Shown: positions 24,643-33,588 of the stretch, piece after piece
Layout of the letters: each line of letters starts with the position of its first letter
Position numbering within the stretch: position 1 is the stretch's first letter
Assembly (NCBI GenBank): GCA_017463225.1
Contig: JAFTPO010000032.1
Coordinates: 1 to 55,640 of the forward strand
Source of the DNA: Lachnospiraceae bacterium
GTDB taxonomy: Bacteria > Bacillota > Clostridia > Lachnospirales > Lachnospiraceae
Direction: 5' to 3'
Length of the DNA: 55,640 bases
Translations under genes and position numbers: made by a program
Notes under the pieces: generated by a model
Told to the model about the DNA's origin: nothing
The model's database searches: none
What the model saw: the letters and a program-made list of their open reading frames with translations, nothing else

Positions 24643-24672
24643 TTGACAAGAAATAGCGGTTAGGGATATTAT
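24643..24672 (+). promoter_or_regulatory. pyrBI promoter
   Basis: TTGACA (24643-24648), 18-base spacer, TATTAT (24667-24672). I saw no PyrR-type attenuator in the 65-base leader. Confidence 0.7.
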
Positions 24673-24738
24673 GTTATTAATTATAATTATGTCCAAAAGT
24701 AGGAATTAACAAAATTAGGATTGGAGACTAAGTATATT

Positions 24739-25656
24739 ATGAAGCATTTAATTGATCCAACTGATCTCACAGTACAGGAGATTGATGACATCTTAGATCT
24801 GGCTATAGATATAATTAATGATAAGGAAAAGTATCAGGATGCTTGTAAGCGCAAGAAGCTTGCAACATTATTTTTCGAACCAAGTACAAGAACCCGTCTT
24901 AGCTTTGAAGCTGCCATGATGGAGTTAGGTGGTAACGTGCTTGGTTTTTCTTCTGCTGATTCATCCTCAACAGCTAAGGGCGAAAGTGTGGGAGATACCA
25001 TAAGAACCGTAGGCTGCTATGCTGATATCATTGCCATGAGACATCCTAAGGAGGGTGCTCCACTTCTTGGTTCATTTGTATCAGAGGTGCCTATAATTAA
25101 TGCAGGTGACGGTGGACATAACCACCCAACTCAGACGCTCACAGATTTACTAACTATTAAGAGGGAGAAGGGAAGACTAGATAACTTTACCATAGGTCTC
25201 TGTGGGGACTTAAAGTTTGGACGAACTGTTCACTCTCTCATTAAGGCTCTTTCCAGATACGAGGGTATTAAGTATGTGCTTATATCTCCTAACGAGCTTA
25301 AGGTTCCGGATTATATTATCACAGAAGTGTTCAAGAAGAATAATATAGAATATAAAGAGGTTTCCACTATGGAGGAGGTTATGGATGAGCTTGATATCAT
25401 CTACATGACCAGAGTACAGAAGGAGAGATTCTTTAATGAGGCTGATTATATCAGGTTGAAGGATACTTATATTCTAGATAAGAGCAAGCTAAAAACAGCA
25501 AAGCCTGATCTTTCCATCCTTCACCCACTTCCAAGAGTAAATGAGATTTCGACAGATGTGGATAATGACCCAAGAGCATGTTATTTCAGACAGGCCCTTA
25601 ATGGCAAATATGTCCGTATGGCTCTTATTATGACTATGTTGGAGGTGACCGTATAA
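24739..25656 (+). CDS. pyrB: Aspartate carbamoyltransferase catalytic subunit
   Basis: 305 residues from ATG 24739 (M-K-H-L-I-D-P-T-D matches other PyrB starts; GGAG 12 bases before). Catalytic motifs are intact: F-F-E-P-S-T-R-T-R, the S-x-x-K 80s loop (S-S-S-T-A-K-G-E-S), H-N-H-P-T-Q, T-R-V-Q-K-E-R and H-P-L-P-R. It makes carbamoyl-aspartate, the first committed step of pyrimidine synthesis. The stop overlaps the pyrI start by one base, which fits the two-subunit E. coli-type holoenzyme. It is a clear contrast to the altered transcarbamylase at 23125. Confidence 0.97.
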   Translation: MKHLIDPTDLTVQEIDDILDLAIDIINDKEKYQDACKRKKLATLFFEPSTRTRLSFEAAMMELGGNVLGFSSADSSSTAKGESVGDTIRTVGCYADIIAMRHPKEGAPLLGSFVSEVPIINAGDGGHNHPTQTLTDLLTIKREKGRLDNFTIGLCGDLKFGRTVHSLIKALSRYEGIKYVLISPNELKVPDYIITEVFKKNNIEYKEVSTMEEVMDELDIIYMTRVQKERFFNEADYIRLKDTYILDKSKLKTAKPDLSILHPLPRVNEISTDVDNDPRACYFRQALNGKYVRMALIMTMLEVTV

Positions 25657-26069
25657 TGAAGATTGAAAGTATTCAAAATGGAATCGTATTAGATCATATC
25701 ACTGCAGGAAAGGCGCTTCTTGTATATCATGACTTAGGTCTTGACCAGCTTGATTGCAGTATAGGTATTCTTCAGAATGTAAAGAGTAGCAAGATGGGAA
25801 AGAAGGATATTTTAAAGATTCATCAGGAGTATGATATTAATCTTGACGTGTTAGGATATATTGATCCGGACATTACTGTTAGTATTATTAAGGATGGCCA
25901 GACAGTGGAGAAGAAGAAGCTTAAGCTTCCTGAGAAGCTTATAAACGTGCGAAAGTGTAAGAATCCACGTTGTATAACCTCTGTAGAGCAGGAAATACCT
26001 CATATATTTAAGCTTACTGACGAAGAAAATCGAGTTTATCGATGCATATATTGCGAGGCAGATAAGTAA
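25656..26069 (+). CDS. pyrI: Aspartate carbamoyltransferase regulatory subunit
   Basis: 137 residues. N-terminal allosteric nucleotide-binding domain (G-I-V-L-D-H-I-x-x-G-K-A near residue 9) and C-terminal zinc domain with C-K-N-P-R-C and C-I-Y-C, the four cysteines that join it to the catalytic trimers. It gives feedback control by CTP and ATP. Translationally coupled to pyrB through the TAATG overlap. Confidence 0.95.
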   Translation: MKIESIQNGIVLDHITAGKALLVYHDLGLDQLDCSIGILQNVKSSKMGKKDILKIHQEYDINLDVLGYIDPDITVSIIKDGQTVEKKKLKLPEKLINVRKCKNPRCITSVEQEIPHIFKLTDEENRVYRCIYCEADK

Positions 26070-26095
26070 ACATAGTAAGTAGAATGATTTTTTAG

Positions 26096-26123
26096 TTTAC
26101 ATTTTATTTGAATGTGATATAAT
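26096..26123 (+). promoter_or_regulatory. murA promoter
   Basis: TTTACA (26096-26101), 16-base spacer, TATAAT (26118-26123). Confidence 0.6.
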
Positions 26124-26171
26124 TTATAAGACTATGTATAATGTCCTAACTATAGGGCAATGAGGTGTGAA

Positions 26172-27476
26172 ATGGAAAAGTATGTTATAAAGGGCGGCCA
26201 GGTTCTGGAGGGAGAGGTCACCATTGCAGGAGCTAAGAATGCGGCTTTAGGTATCTTAGCAGCTGCTGTCCTTACAGATGAGGAATGTATCATAGAGAAT
26301 GTTCCTTACGTTGAGGATACAAAGGTGCTTCTTGGAGCTATTGAGAACATAGGTGCCAAGGTTAAGTATATAGATGAACACACAGTTTCCATATGTGGAG
26401 GAACTATTGAGGACCATGAGGACTTATGTGTTGATGATGAATACATAAGAAAGATTAGAGCATCATATTACCTTTTAGGTGCTTTGCTTGGTAAGTTTAA
26501 TCATGCACAAGTTGCACTCCCTGGTGGTTGTGACATCGGACTTAGACCTATAGATCAGCATATTAAGGGCTTTGAGGCCTTAGGTGCTGTAGTTGATATA
26601 GTGAATGGTGGAAAGGTTGTTGCAAAGGCAGATAAGCTTATAGGTAATCATATTTACCTTGATGTTGTAACTGTAGGTGCCACTATCAATATAATGATGG
26701 CAGCAGTTTTGGCAGAGGGTAAGACTACCATAGAGAATGCTGCAAAGGAGCCACATATAGTTGACGTGGCCAACTTCCTTAACAGTATGGGTGCTAACAT
26801 AAAGGGTGCCGGTACTGATGTAATTAGAATTCGTGGAGTGCAGAAGCTTAAGGGCACATGCTACTCTATTATTCCTGACCAGATTGAGGCAGGTACATTT
26901 ATGACCATGGCTGCAGCTACCGGTGGTAATATTCTAATTAAGAATGTTATACCTAAGCATTTGGAGGCTATTACCTCTAAGCTTAATGAGATTGGAGCTA
27001 ACGTTATAGAGTACGATGATTCAGTTAGAGTTATGGCGGATGGAAGACTCAAGTGTACTCAGATAAAGACTCTTCCATATCCGGGATTCCCTACAGATAT
27101 GCAGCCACAGATGGCTGTTACGCTTGCATTATCTCAGGGAACAAGTGTTATTACAGAGAGCATATTTGAGAACAGATTCAAATATGTTGGAGAGCTGTCA
27201 CGTATGGGTGCTCGTATTAAAGTAGAGGGTAATTCTGCGGTTATCAATGGTATAGAAAAATATTGTGGTGCTAGTCTTGTTGCACCTGATCTTAGAGCCG
27301 GAGCGGCTTTAGTTATTGCAGCTCTTGCGGCAGAGGGTTACAGTACCATTGAGGACATAAAATATATCTTGAGAGGCTATGAGAATTTTGATGGCAAGAT
27401 TAGAGACTTGGGCGGTAAGATTCAGATAGCTGATTCTGACAGAGATGTTCAGAAATTTAAATTAATGGTAGGTTAA
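26172..27476 (+). CDS. murA: UDP-N-acetylglucosamine 1-carboxyvinyltransferase
   Basis: 434 residues from the ATG at 26172, preceded by GAGGTG; the ATG at 26160 overlaps that site and is not used. EPSP-synthase fold with K-N-A-A-L near the start and the catalytic loop L-P-G-G-C-D-I-G-x-R-P-I-D-x-H, where C120 is the fosfomycin-sensitive cysteine. It adds enolpyruvate from PEP to UDP-GlcNAc, the first committed peptidoglycan step, in the cytoplasm. Firmicutes often carry two copies; which type this is cannot be settled here. The metG gene follows after 20 bases. Confidence 0.96.
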   Translation: MEKYVIKGGQVLEGEVTIAGAKNAALGILAAAVLTDEECIIENVPYVEDTKVLLGAIENIGAKVKYIDEHTVSICGGTIEDHEDLCVDDEYIRKIRASYYLLGALLGKFNHAQVALPGGCDIGLRPIDQHIKGFEALGAVVDIVNGGKVVAKADKLIGNHIYLDVVTVGATINIMMAAVLAEGKTTIENAAKEPHIVDVANFLNSMGANIKGAGTDVIRIRGVQKLKGTCYSIIPDQIEAGTFMTMAAATGGNILIKNVIPKHLEAITSKLNEIGANVIEYDDSVRVMADGRLKCTQIKTLPYPGFPTDMQPQMAVTLALSQGTSVITESIFENRFKYVGELSRMGARIKVEGNSAVINGIEKYCGASLVAPDLRAGAALVIAALAAEGYSTIEDIKYILRGYENFDGKIRDLGGKIQIADSDRDVQKFKLMVG

Positions 27477-27496
27477 TTAAGGGGGTACAAAAGGAC

Positions 27497-29491
27497 ATGG
27501 CAAAGAAACCATATTATATTACAACGGCTATAGCTTATACTTCAGGAAAGCCTCATATAGGTAATACCTATGAAGTAGTTTTAGCTGACAGTATCGCAAG
27601 ATACAAGAGATTTGTGGGATACGATGTAAGATTCCAGACAGGTACTGACGAGCACGGACAGAAGATTGAGATTAAGGCTTTTGAGAGTCTCAATACTCCT
27701 AAGGAGTTTGTAGATGAGGTATCAGGACAGATTAAGTCTATCTGGGATTTAATGAACACATCTTATGATAAGTTTATAAGAACTACTGATCCTGACCATG
27801 AGAAGCAGGTACAGAAGATTTTTAAGAAGCTTTATGACCAGGGCGATATATATAAGGGTGAGTACGAGGGCATGTACTGTACTCCATGTGAGTCATTCTT
27901 CACATCATCACAGCTTGTAGATGGAAAGTGTCCGGACTGTGGCAGGGAGTGTCAGCCAGCTAAGGAGGAGGCTTACTTCTTCAAGCTTAGCAAGTATGCT
28001 GATAAGCTTATTGACCACATTAACTCACATCCTGAGTTTATTCAGCCGGAGTCTAGAAAGAATGAGATGATGAATAACTTCCTCATTCCGGGACTTCAGG
28101 ATTTATGTGTATCAAGAACTTCATTTAAGTGGGGTATACCTGTAGAGTTTGACCCGGGACATGTTATCTATGTATGGATTGATGCATTATCAAACTATAT
28201 TACAGGTCTTGGATATGATTGTGATGGCGTAAGTGATGAGCTTTACAGACGTTACTGGCCTGCAGATCTTCACCTTATTGGTAAGGATATATTAAGATTC
28301 CACACTATTTACTGGCCTATTATGCTTATGGCACTTGGGGAGCCACTTCCAAAGCAGATATTTGGACATCCATGGCTTATCCAGAGTGATGGAAAGATGA
28401 GTAAGTCTCGTGGAAATGTTATCTATGCAGATGATATGGTTGACTTATTCGGTGTTGATGCAGTTAGATATTTTGTTCTTCATGAGATGCCATTTGAGAA
28501 TGATGGAGTTATCTCTTGGGAGCTTGTAATAGAGAGAATTAATGCAGAGCTTGCAAACACACTTGGTAACCTTGTTAACAGAACTATTTCTATGTCAAAC
28601 AAGTACTTCGACGGTGTTGTTACTAATGCAGGTGAGCACCAGTCTGTTGACGATGAGCTTCGTGATGTGGTTGTAAATACCAGACTTAAGGTTAATCAGG
28701 CTATGGACAAGCTTAGAGTTGCAGATGCTATGACTGAGATATTTAATCTCTTCAAGAGATGCAACAAGTACATCGATGAGACAATGCCTTGGGCTCTTGC
28801 AAAGGATGAGGAGCAGAAGGACAGACTCAATACAGTTCTCTACAACTTAGTTGAGAGTATTGCTGTTGGTGCTACACTTCTTGAGCCATTTATGCCAGAG
28901 ACCTCAGAGAAGATTTTAAAGCAGCTTAACACAGAAAAGAGAAGAGTTACTGAGCTTTCACAGTTTGGACTTTATCCATCAGGAAATAAGGTTACTTCTG
29001 AGCCAGAGATTCTTTTCGCTAGAATAGATGCTCCAGCTATGTTAGATGAGATTGAGAAGAGATTCCCATCTAAGGTAGTAGAGGAGGAGTCTGTAAAGGA
29101 AGAGAAGCCTAAGAAGAAGGAGAAGGTAGAGCTTAAGATACCTACTCTTGACGCTGTTGTTAAGGAGCAGATTACTATAGAGGAATTCGATAGAATGCAG
29201 CTTCAGATGGGTGAGATTCTCTCATGTGAGGAGGTAAAGGACTCTAAGAAGCTTCTTTGCTCACAGGTTCAGATTCAGGGAAGAGTTCTTCAGATTGTAT
29301 CTGGAATCAAGAACTACTATACTCCAGAGCAGATGGTTGGAAAGAAGGTTGTTGTTATCACTAACCTTAAGCCAACAAAGCTTGCAGGAGTTTTATCAGA
29401 GGGTATGCTCCTTTGTGCTGAGGATTTCGAGGGTAACCTTGCACTTCTTACAGCAGAGAAGGATATGCCAGCAGGAGCTATGATTAGCTAA
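27497..29491 (+). CDS. metG: Methionyl-tRNA synthetase
   Basis: 664 residues. Class I core with the HIGH-type motif P-H-I-G-N (19-23) and K-M-S-K-S (300-304); zinc knuckle cysteines at 128, 131, 145 and 148; a lysine/glutamate linker near 545-565; and a C-terminal EMAP/Trbp tRNA-binding domain (about 565-664) that gives the dimeric form. It charges methionine onto initiator and elongator tRNA. It is probably co-transcribed with murA and ends at a strong terminator. Confidence 0.97.
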   Translation: MAKKPYYITTAIAYTSGKPHIGNTYEVVLADSIARYKRFVGYDVRFQTGTDEHGQKIEIKAFESLNTPKEFVDEVSGQIKSIWDLMNTSYDKFIRTTDPDHEKQVQKIFKKLYDQGDIYKGEYEGMYCTPCESFFTSSQLVDGKCPDCGRECQPAKEEAYFFKLSKYADKLIDHINSHPEFIQPESRKNEMMNNFLIPGLQDLCVSRTSFKWGIPVEFDPGHVIYVWIDALSNYITGLGYDCDGVSDELYRRYWPADLHLIGKDILRFHTIYWPIMLMALGEPLPKQIFGHPWLIQSDGKMSKSRGNVIYADDMVDLFGVDAVRYFVLHEMPFENDGVISWELVIERINAELANTLGNLVNRTISMSNKYFDGVVTNAGEHQSVDDELRDVVVNTRLKVNQAMDKLRVADAMTEIFNLFKRCNKYIDETMPWALAKDEEQKDRLNTVLYNLVESIAVGATLLEPFMPETSEKILKQLNTEKRRVTELSQFGLYPSGNKVTSEPEILFARIDAPAMLDEIEKRFPSKVVEEESVKEEKPKKKEKVELKIPTLDAVVKEQITIEEFDRMQLQMGEILSCEEVKDSKKLLCSQVQIQGRVLQIVSGIKNYYTPEQMVGKKVVVITNLKPTKLAGVLSEGMLLCAEDFEGNLALLTAEKDMPAGAMIS

Positions 29492-29510
29492 TATCAATAA
29501 AGAAGTTATT

Positions 29511-29546
29511 AAAGCCACCGTGTGTAAGCAGGGTGGCTTTATTTTG
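29511..29546 (+). terminator. metG terminator
   Basis: AAAGCCACC (29511-29519) pairs with GGTGGCTTT (29532-29540), followed by ATTTTGT. Confidence 0.9.
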
Positions 29547-29618
29547 TGTAGTAAGTAGATTTTTATAGTATAAAATGTTACAATCACCGTATGAATTGTT
29601 ACGGTATGTGAGGATAGG

Positions 29619-30404
29619 ATGAAGGAAGTAATTATAAATAATTTAAAAGATGAAAAAACAGCAAAAAAGCCTCGTTACTATGTGCTGGATATCATAAGGG
29701 GGATTTGTATTGTTTTAGTGGTTATTTACCATCTTTTATATGATCTTAGTGAGGTATTTGGAGGGAATTATTCCTTTTTTAGATCCCCAGGAATGGAAGC
29801 ATTTAGAGATGCCTTTGTTGGTACGCTAATTTTGTTGTCGGGTATATCCTGTAATTTAAGCAAGAGTAACATTAAACGAGGAGTAAAAACCTTCCTGTGT
29901 GGTATGCTAATATCTGTTGTTATGCTAGTGGTGATGCCTGCTTCAAAGGTGTATTTTGGAATACTGCATTTTCTGGGATTTTCTATGATTTTATATGGTC
30001 TGTTGGCTAAAATTATGGAAAAGATCCCCGTTCATATAGGCTTTCTGGGATTACTACTGGTTCATATGTTGACTTTAGGGGTGTATGATGGCTATTTTGG
30101 TTGGCCAGGACTTTTTATGATGGATATTCCACAGATGCCAAAGAATTTGATACTTTTTATATTAGGTTTTAATACTGGGCATGGCGCTGGTGATCATTGG
30201 GCTATTGTTCCTTGGCTATTCTTGTTTCTTTCAGGAACATTTTTAGGAAGATATTTTAAGGAAGGAAATGTGCCAAAATGGTTTGAGAAAAATCCCATAC
30301 CGCCCCTTGCATTTATAGGTAGAAAAACATTGATAATATATCTGGTGCATCAGCCGCTGATATATGGGTTTTTGTATTTGATTTACAACGGTATAGGTAT
30401 ATAA
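29619..30404 (+). CDS. Heparan-alpha-glucosaminide acetyltransferase-like membrane protein (DUF1624)
   Basis: 261 residues, about seven transmembrane helices after a short basic tail. The pattern R-Y-Y-V-L-D-I-I-R-G-I-C-I-V-L-V-V-I-Y-H-L-L-Y-D-L at the first helix, with the probable active histidine, and F-I-G-R-K-T-L-I-I-Y-L-V-H-Q-P at the last, are typical of the DUF1624/YeiB-like acyltransferase group. These are thought to acetylate cell-surface sugars using cytoplasmic acetyl-CoA. The substrate is unknown. The gene stands alone. Confidence 0.82.
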   Translation: MKEVIINNLKDEKTAKKPRYYVLDIIRGICIVLVVIYHLLYDLSEVFGGNYSFFRSPGMEAFRDAFVGTLILLSGISCNLSKSNIKRGVKTFLCGMLISVVMLVVMPASKVYFGILHFLGFSMILYGLLAKIMEKIPVHIGFLGLLLVHMLTLGVYDGYFGWPGLFMMDIPQMPKNLILFILGFNTGHGAGDHWAIVPWLFLFLSGTFLGRYFKEGNVPKWFEKNPIPPLAFIGRKTLIIYLVHQPLIYGFLYLIYNGIGI

Positions 30405-30407
30405 GAA

Positions 30408-30445
30408 TAGAGGGCTACATTTTATGATTGTAGCCCTCTACTTTT
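30408..30445. terminator. Bidirectional terminator
   Basis: TAGAGGGCTACA (30408-30419) is the exact inverse of TGTAGCCCTCTA (30429-30440), in the gap between two convergent genes, with T-runs on either strand. Confidence 0.9.
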
Positions 30446-30863
30446 ATTCATTTAAACCATCCTTTACACCCTTTGTAACTTCTCTTGCAACCTCACCGTA
30501 TGTAGGAGCCATATCCTTTAGGTGCTCCTGCATTATTGGAGTCATGTATTCTAGATTTTCTTTCATAATAGGTCGCATTTGCTTCATACCATCCTGCATA
30601 AGAGGCATCATTTCCTGCATCTGATATGCCATAATCTGACGTCTGTTTCCCAGAAAGAATCGAACTGCACATCCTACTATGGTAAGAAATATGCCAGGTA
30701 AGATTAGGAACATTCCTGTGGAACCCTCAAACATATTGGATGAGGTAGCAATCCAAAATATACCTACACCCAGTAGTGCAATACCTATTAGCATTATGAT
30801 TAGTCCGGCGATCTTGATACCCTTGTTAGTTTTTTGATAGTTTTGTTCCTTTAAATAACCCAT
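30444..30863 (-). CDS. Two-helix membrane protein with Met-rich amphipathic tail, unknown
   Basis: 139 residues from the ATG at 30863, which has AGGGGGG 8-9 bases upstream; an earlier ATG has no site. Two hydrophobic helices (about 17-41 and 49-70) are followed by a tail with repeats of about ten residues (M-M-P-L-M-Q-D-G-M, M-R-P-I-M-K-E-N, M-T-P-I-M-Q-E-H, M-A-P-T-Y-G-E), each with M-x-P. This looks like an amphipathic helix that may lie on the membrane or mediate assembly. I do not recognise the family. Confidence 0.7.
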   Translation of the reverse strand: MGYLKEQNYQKTNKGIKIAGLIIMLIGIALLGVGIFWIATSSNMFEGSTGMFLILPGIFLTIVGCAVRFFLGNRRQIMAYQMQEMMPLMQDGMKQMRPIMKENLEYMTPIMQEHLKDMAPTYGEVAREVTKGVKDGLNE

Positions 30864-30937
30864 AAAATTTACCCCCCTTTTGTCGAATTGTAGCATATGA
30901 AAAGCTGGGGGACAAGCTTAAAAAATGAGCGTACATT

Positions 30938-30966
30938 TGCAATAATGTAGCAGATATGCTATAATA
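30938..30966 (+). promoter_or_regulatory. glmS promoter
   Basis: TTGCAA (about 30938-30943), 17-base spacer, TATAAT (about 30961-30966). Confidence 0.7.
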
Positions 30967-30984
30967 ACCCAGTCTATAGGTGGA

Positions 30985-31160
30985 GGATATAGATTTCGAA
31001 AGGTTAAGAACCTTAGCGCCATGCACCTTGTGGGAGTGAACAAGGTTAACGAGGTAAAGAGTTTATCGAATATTCGGCGGATGCTCTTTCGCGCAACTGA
31101 GCGTGTTATGCCGGGACAAATATGAGGGCAACCTCAAAACAAATCCCGTCAATCAGTGCA
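30985..31160 (+). ncRNA. glmS self-cleaving ribozyme
   Basis: The catalytic core of the glmS ribozyme is readable: cleavage site A-GCGCC (cut expected after A31015), then TTAACGAGGT, TTTATCGAA and TTCGGCGGATGCTCTTTCGC, which form the double-pseudoknot core. Downstream P3/P4 are seen as CGCGC...GCGTG and CGGGA...TGAGG-gcaa-CCTCA...TCCCG. The ribozyme uses glucosamine-6-phosphate as a cofactor and its cleavage leads to decay of glmS mRNA. The gene for GlmS follows at 31338, as expected. Together with the sORF at 31273 it accounts for the 474-base gap before glmS. Confidence 0.95.
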
Positions 31161-31272
31161 GTGATAGATATTATTTATGTTCTATGTATGCGGAGAAAAG
31201 GTTGGGCATATATAATACTTGAGCTGGTTAAATTTTGAAGATAAATGAGATGACAGGAATGGAGAATTCACT

Positions 31273-31335
31273 ATGAGCAATGTGGCCGTACTAGTGGGTG
31301 TATTTTTTGTTGTCAGAAAGAAAGAGGTAAATTAA
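31273..31335 (+). CDS. Possible 20-residue leader peptide before glmS
   Basis: ATG at 31273 with GGAG 9 bases before it, 20 hydrophobic, valine-rich codons (M-S-N-V-A-V-L-V-G-V...), ending in R-K-K-E-V-N and TAA two bases before the glmS ATG. The glmS ribosome site (GAGG) lies within its last codons, so translation of the two could be coupled. Could be chance; needs conservation. Confidence 0.4.
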   Translation: MSNVAVLVGVFFVVRKKEVN

Positions 31336-31337
31336 AT

Positions 31338-33152
31338 ATGTGTGGAATTATAGGATTTACAGGTAATATACCTGCAAAGGATGTAATTATAGGTGGACTG
31401 GAAACTCTAGAGTATCGTGGTTATGATAGTGCAGGTGTTGCCCTTCTTAATGATGGAGAGATTACCGTTAAGAAGAGAACCGGTAAGGTTGAGGAGCTTA
31501 AGAAGCTTTGCACTGATATGGATAATCCGGCAACCTGTGGTATAGGCCATACAAGATGGGCTACACATGGCGGAGTAACGGATGCAAATGCACATCCTCA
31601 CAAGTGTGGTCAGGTTGTGCTTATTCATAACGGTATCATCGAGAATTATCGTCAGCTTATAACAGAGTATGGTCTTGCAGATGACCTTGTATCTGAGACA
31701 GACACAGAGGTTGTGGCAGCTCTTATTAATAAGTTCTACGAGGGAGATCCTGTTAAGGCTATTAAGAAGGCTGTAAAGGTATTATCAGGTGCCTTTGGAC
31801 TTTGTATTATGTTCCAGGATATTCCTGACACCATTTATTGTATCAGAAATGTAAGCCCACTTGTGGCAGCAACAAGCGACAAGGGCTCAGTAATTGCTTC
31901 TGACCTTACAGCGTTAATTGCATATTCTAAGGATTATTTTGTAGTGCCAGAATACCACCTTTTGACACTTACAAAGGATGGTATCGATGTAAGAGATATG
32001 AAGGGTAATGAGGTTAAGCCACAGATGCTTTCTGTAAACTGGGATATTACCAGCGCTCAGAAGGGCGGATACCCATTCTTTATGTTAAAGGAAATCTATG
32101 AGCAGCCGGATGCTATTAGAAATACTGTAGCTCCAAGAGTAATGGATGGCATGCCTGATTTTACTGATGACGGAATTGACGATTCAGTATTTGAAAATAT
32201 TGATAAGGTGACAGTTATCGGATGCGGTACAGCTATGCACGCAGGTATGGTTGGAAAGCATCTTATAGAGGCAAAGCTTCGTATACCAGTTCAGGTGGAG
32301 ATAGCTTCAGAGTTTAGATATAAGAATCCTATCATCGATGAGAAAACTCTTACTATAGTGCTTTCTCAGTCAGGTGAGACTATAGATACCCTTGAGGCTA
32401 TGAAGCTTGCAAAGGCAAATGGTTCAAAGGTTATCTCTATCGTAAATGTTAAGGGCTCAAGCATTGCCAGAGAAAGCGACTATGTGCTTTACACTCATGC
32501 TGGCCCTGAGATTGCAGTTGCCAGCACAAAGGCTTACACAGTTCAGGTCGCTGCAATGTACTTAATCGCAGCCAGAATGGGTGTGGTAAAGAAGCTTGTA
32601 TCAGATTCAGAAACCAAGAAGTTTATGACCAAGCTTGTTAACACTCCTAACATAATCGAGGAGACTCTTGAGGGAGCAAATGATATTAAGCGCGTAGCAA
32701 ACCACATCAAGCTTTCTCCGGATGCATTCTACATAGGTAGAGGTCTTGACTACACTATGAGTCTTGAGGCATCTCTAAAGCTTAAGGAGATTTCATATAT
32801 TCACGCGGAGGCATATGCTGCAGGGGAGCTTAAGCATGGAACTATAGCCCTTATTACCGAAAATGTACCTGTTATTGCCATAGCAACTCAAGAGGATGTA
32901 TATGAGAAGGTTATCTCTAACATTCGTGAGGTTAAGGCAAGAGGCGCTTACGTTATCCTCATCAGCATGGATGAAAAGGTTGATGATGACAAAATCTGCG
33001 ATAAGCACATTCGCATACCAAAGCTTGACCCAGAGTTCACAGCCTTCTCTACAGCTGTTATCTTACAGCTTATCGCATACTACACTTCTGAGGCCAAAGG
33101 ACTTGACGTTGACAAGCCACGTAACCTTGCCAAGTCAGTTACTGTAGAGTAA
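31338..33152 (+). CDS. glmS: Glutamine-fructose-6-phosphate aminotransferase (isomerizing)
   Basis: 604 residues, full length. Class II glutaminase domain with nucleophile C2 (M-C-G-I-I-G), R-W-A-T-H-G and H-N-G-I-I-E-N-Y; two SIS sugar-isomerase domains (about 285-600) with S-Q-S-G-E-T-I-D-T and the C-terminal P-R-N-L-A-K-S-V-T-V-E. It makes glucosamine-6-phosphate, feeding UDP-GlcNAc for the wall and MurA. Feedback by the ribozyme upstream closes the loop. Followed by a terminator and then two large structured elements. Confidence 0.97.
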   Translation: MCGIIGFTGNIPAKDVIIGGLETLEYRGYDSAGVALLNDGEITVKKRTGKVEELKKLCTDMDNPATCGIGHTRWATHGGVTDANAHPHKCGQVVLIHNGIIENYRQLITEYGLADDLVSETDTEVVAALINKFYEGDPVKAIKKAVKVLSGAFGLCIMFQDIPDTIYCIRNVSPLVAATSDKGSVIASDLTALIAYSKDYFVVPEYHLLTLTKDGIDVRDMKGNEVKPQMLSVNWDITSAQKGGYPFFMLKEIYEQPDAIRNTVAPRVMDGMPDFTDDGIDDSVFENIDKVTVIGCGTAMHAGMVGKHLIEAKLRIPVQVEIASEFRYKNPIIDEKTLTIVLSQSGETIDTLEAMKLAKANGSKVISIVNVKGSSIARESDYVLYTHAGPEIAVASTKAYTVQVAAMYLIAARMGVVKKLVSDSETKKFMTKLVNTPNIIEETLEGANDIKRVANHIKLSPDAFYIGRGLDYTMSLEASLKLKEISYIHAEAYAAGELKHGTIALITENVPVIAIATQEDVYEKVISNIREVKARGAYVILISMDEKVDDDKICDKHIRIPKLDPEFTAFSTAVILQLIAYYTSEAKGLDVDKPRNLAKSVTVE

Positions 33153-33186
33153 ACGTCTCAATCATACATAGTTGAAGCAAAGTCAA

Positions 33187-33216
33187 CCCTTCCGCAGCTT
33201 GCGGAGGGGTTTTTCT
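33187..33216 (+). terminator. glmS terminator
   Basis: CCCTTCCGC (33187-33195) pairs with GCGGAGGGG (33201-33209), followed by TTTTT. Confidence 0.9.
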
Positions 33217-33222
33217 TTATCG

Positions 33223-33448
33223 CGAGGAACACCTGGGCTGGCACAGTTACTCACTTTGTCGTGCCGTTTTTCTAATACCCGGATAAACATCTTCATAGCT
33301 TCCGCCACCGCCCCATAGTCACCATCCGTGGTTCCTATGGGGCTCGCGCTGACATCCGTGTCATCCCGTGGCTGGTTTACTCAGTCCGGGTATAAGAAAA
33401 ACTGGCACTCCTTCGCAAAAGTAGCTGTGCCAGCCCAGGTGTTCCTCG
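33223..33448 (+). repeat. RTCCGT twin-hairpin element, copy B
   Basis: 226 nt. Outer arms 33223-33246 and 33425-33448 are an exact 24-bp inverted repeat, extended by T-TAC/GTA-G to 28 bp. Inside: GTGCC/GGCAC; TTTTTCT-A-ATACCCGG with CCGGGTAT-A-AGAAAAA; hairpin CCCCATAG/CTATGGGG with inner ACC/GGT and loop ATCCGT; hairpin TGAC/GTCA with loop ATCCGT. Spacers match copy A in length (16 nt before the conserved stem, 30 nt before the first hairpin). The whole, with the glmS terminator, is enclosed by a further inverted repeat, 33172-33188 and 33482-33497. Confidence 0.85.
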
Positions 33449-33588
33449 TATCTAAGTATATAATACCGCAAGCTACGAGAAGGTGACTTTGCTTCAATGC
33501 CTTCGGCAAGCGTGGTATGAGTTGCATCGCCATAGGCGATGAAGTTGATTTGTGCCCTGCGCATATGTGCCAATCTACATATGTGTAA
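33449..33588. other. Spacer between elements B and D with further hairpins
   Basis: No gene. It holds the right arm of the outer B repeat (33482-33497), GCC-TTC-GGC, CATCGCC-ata-GGCGATG (around 33525-33541), ATACCGC...GCGTGGTAT, and GCGCATATGTGCC (33559-33571), the last an inverted copy of 33841-33853 beyond element D. Confidence 0.6.
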
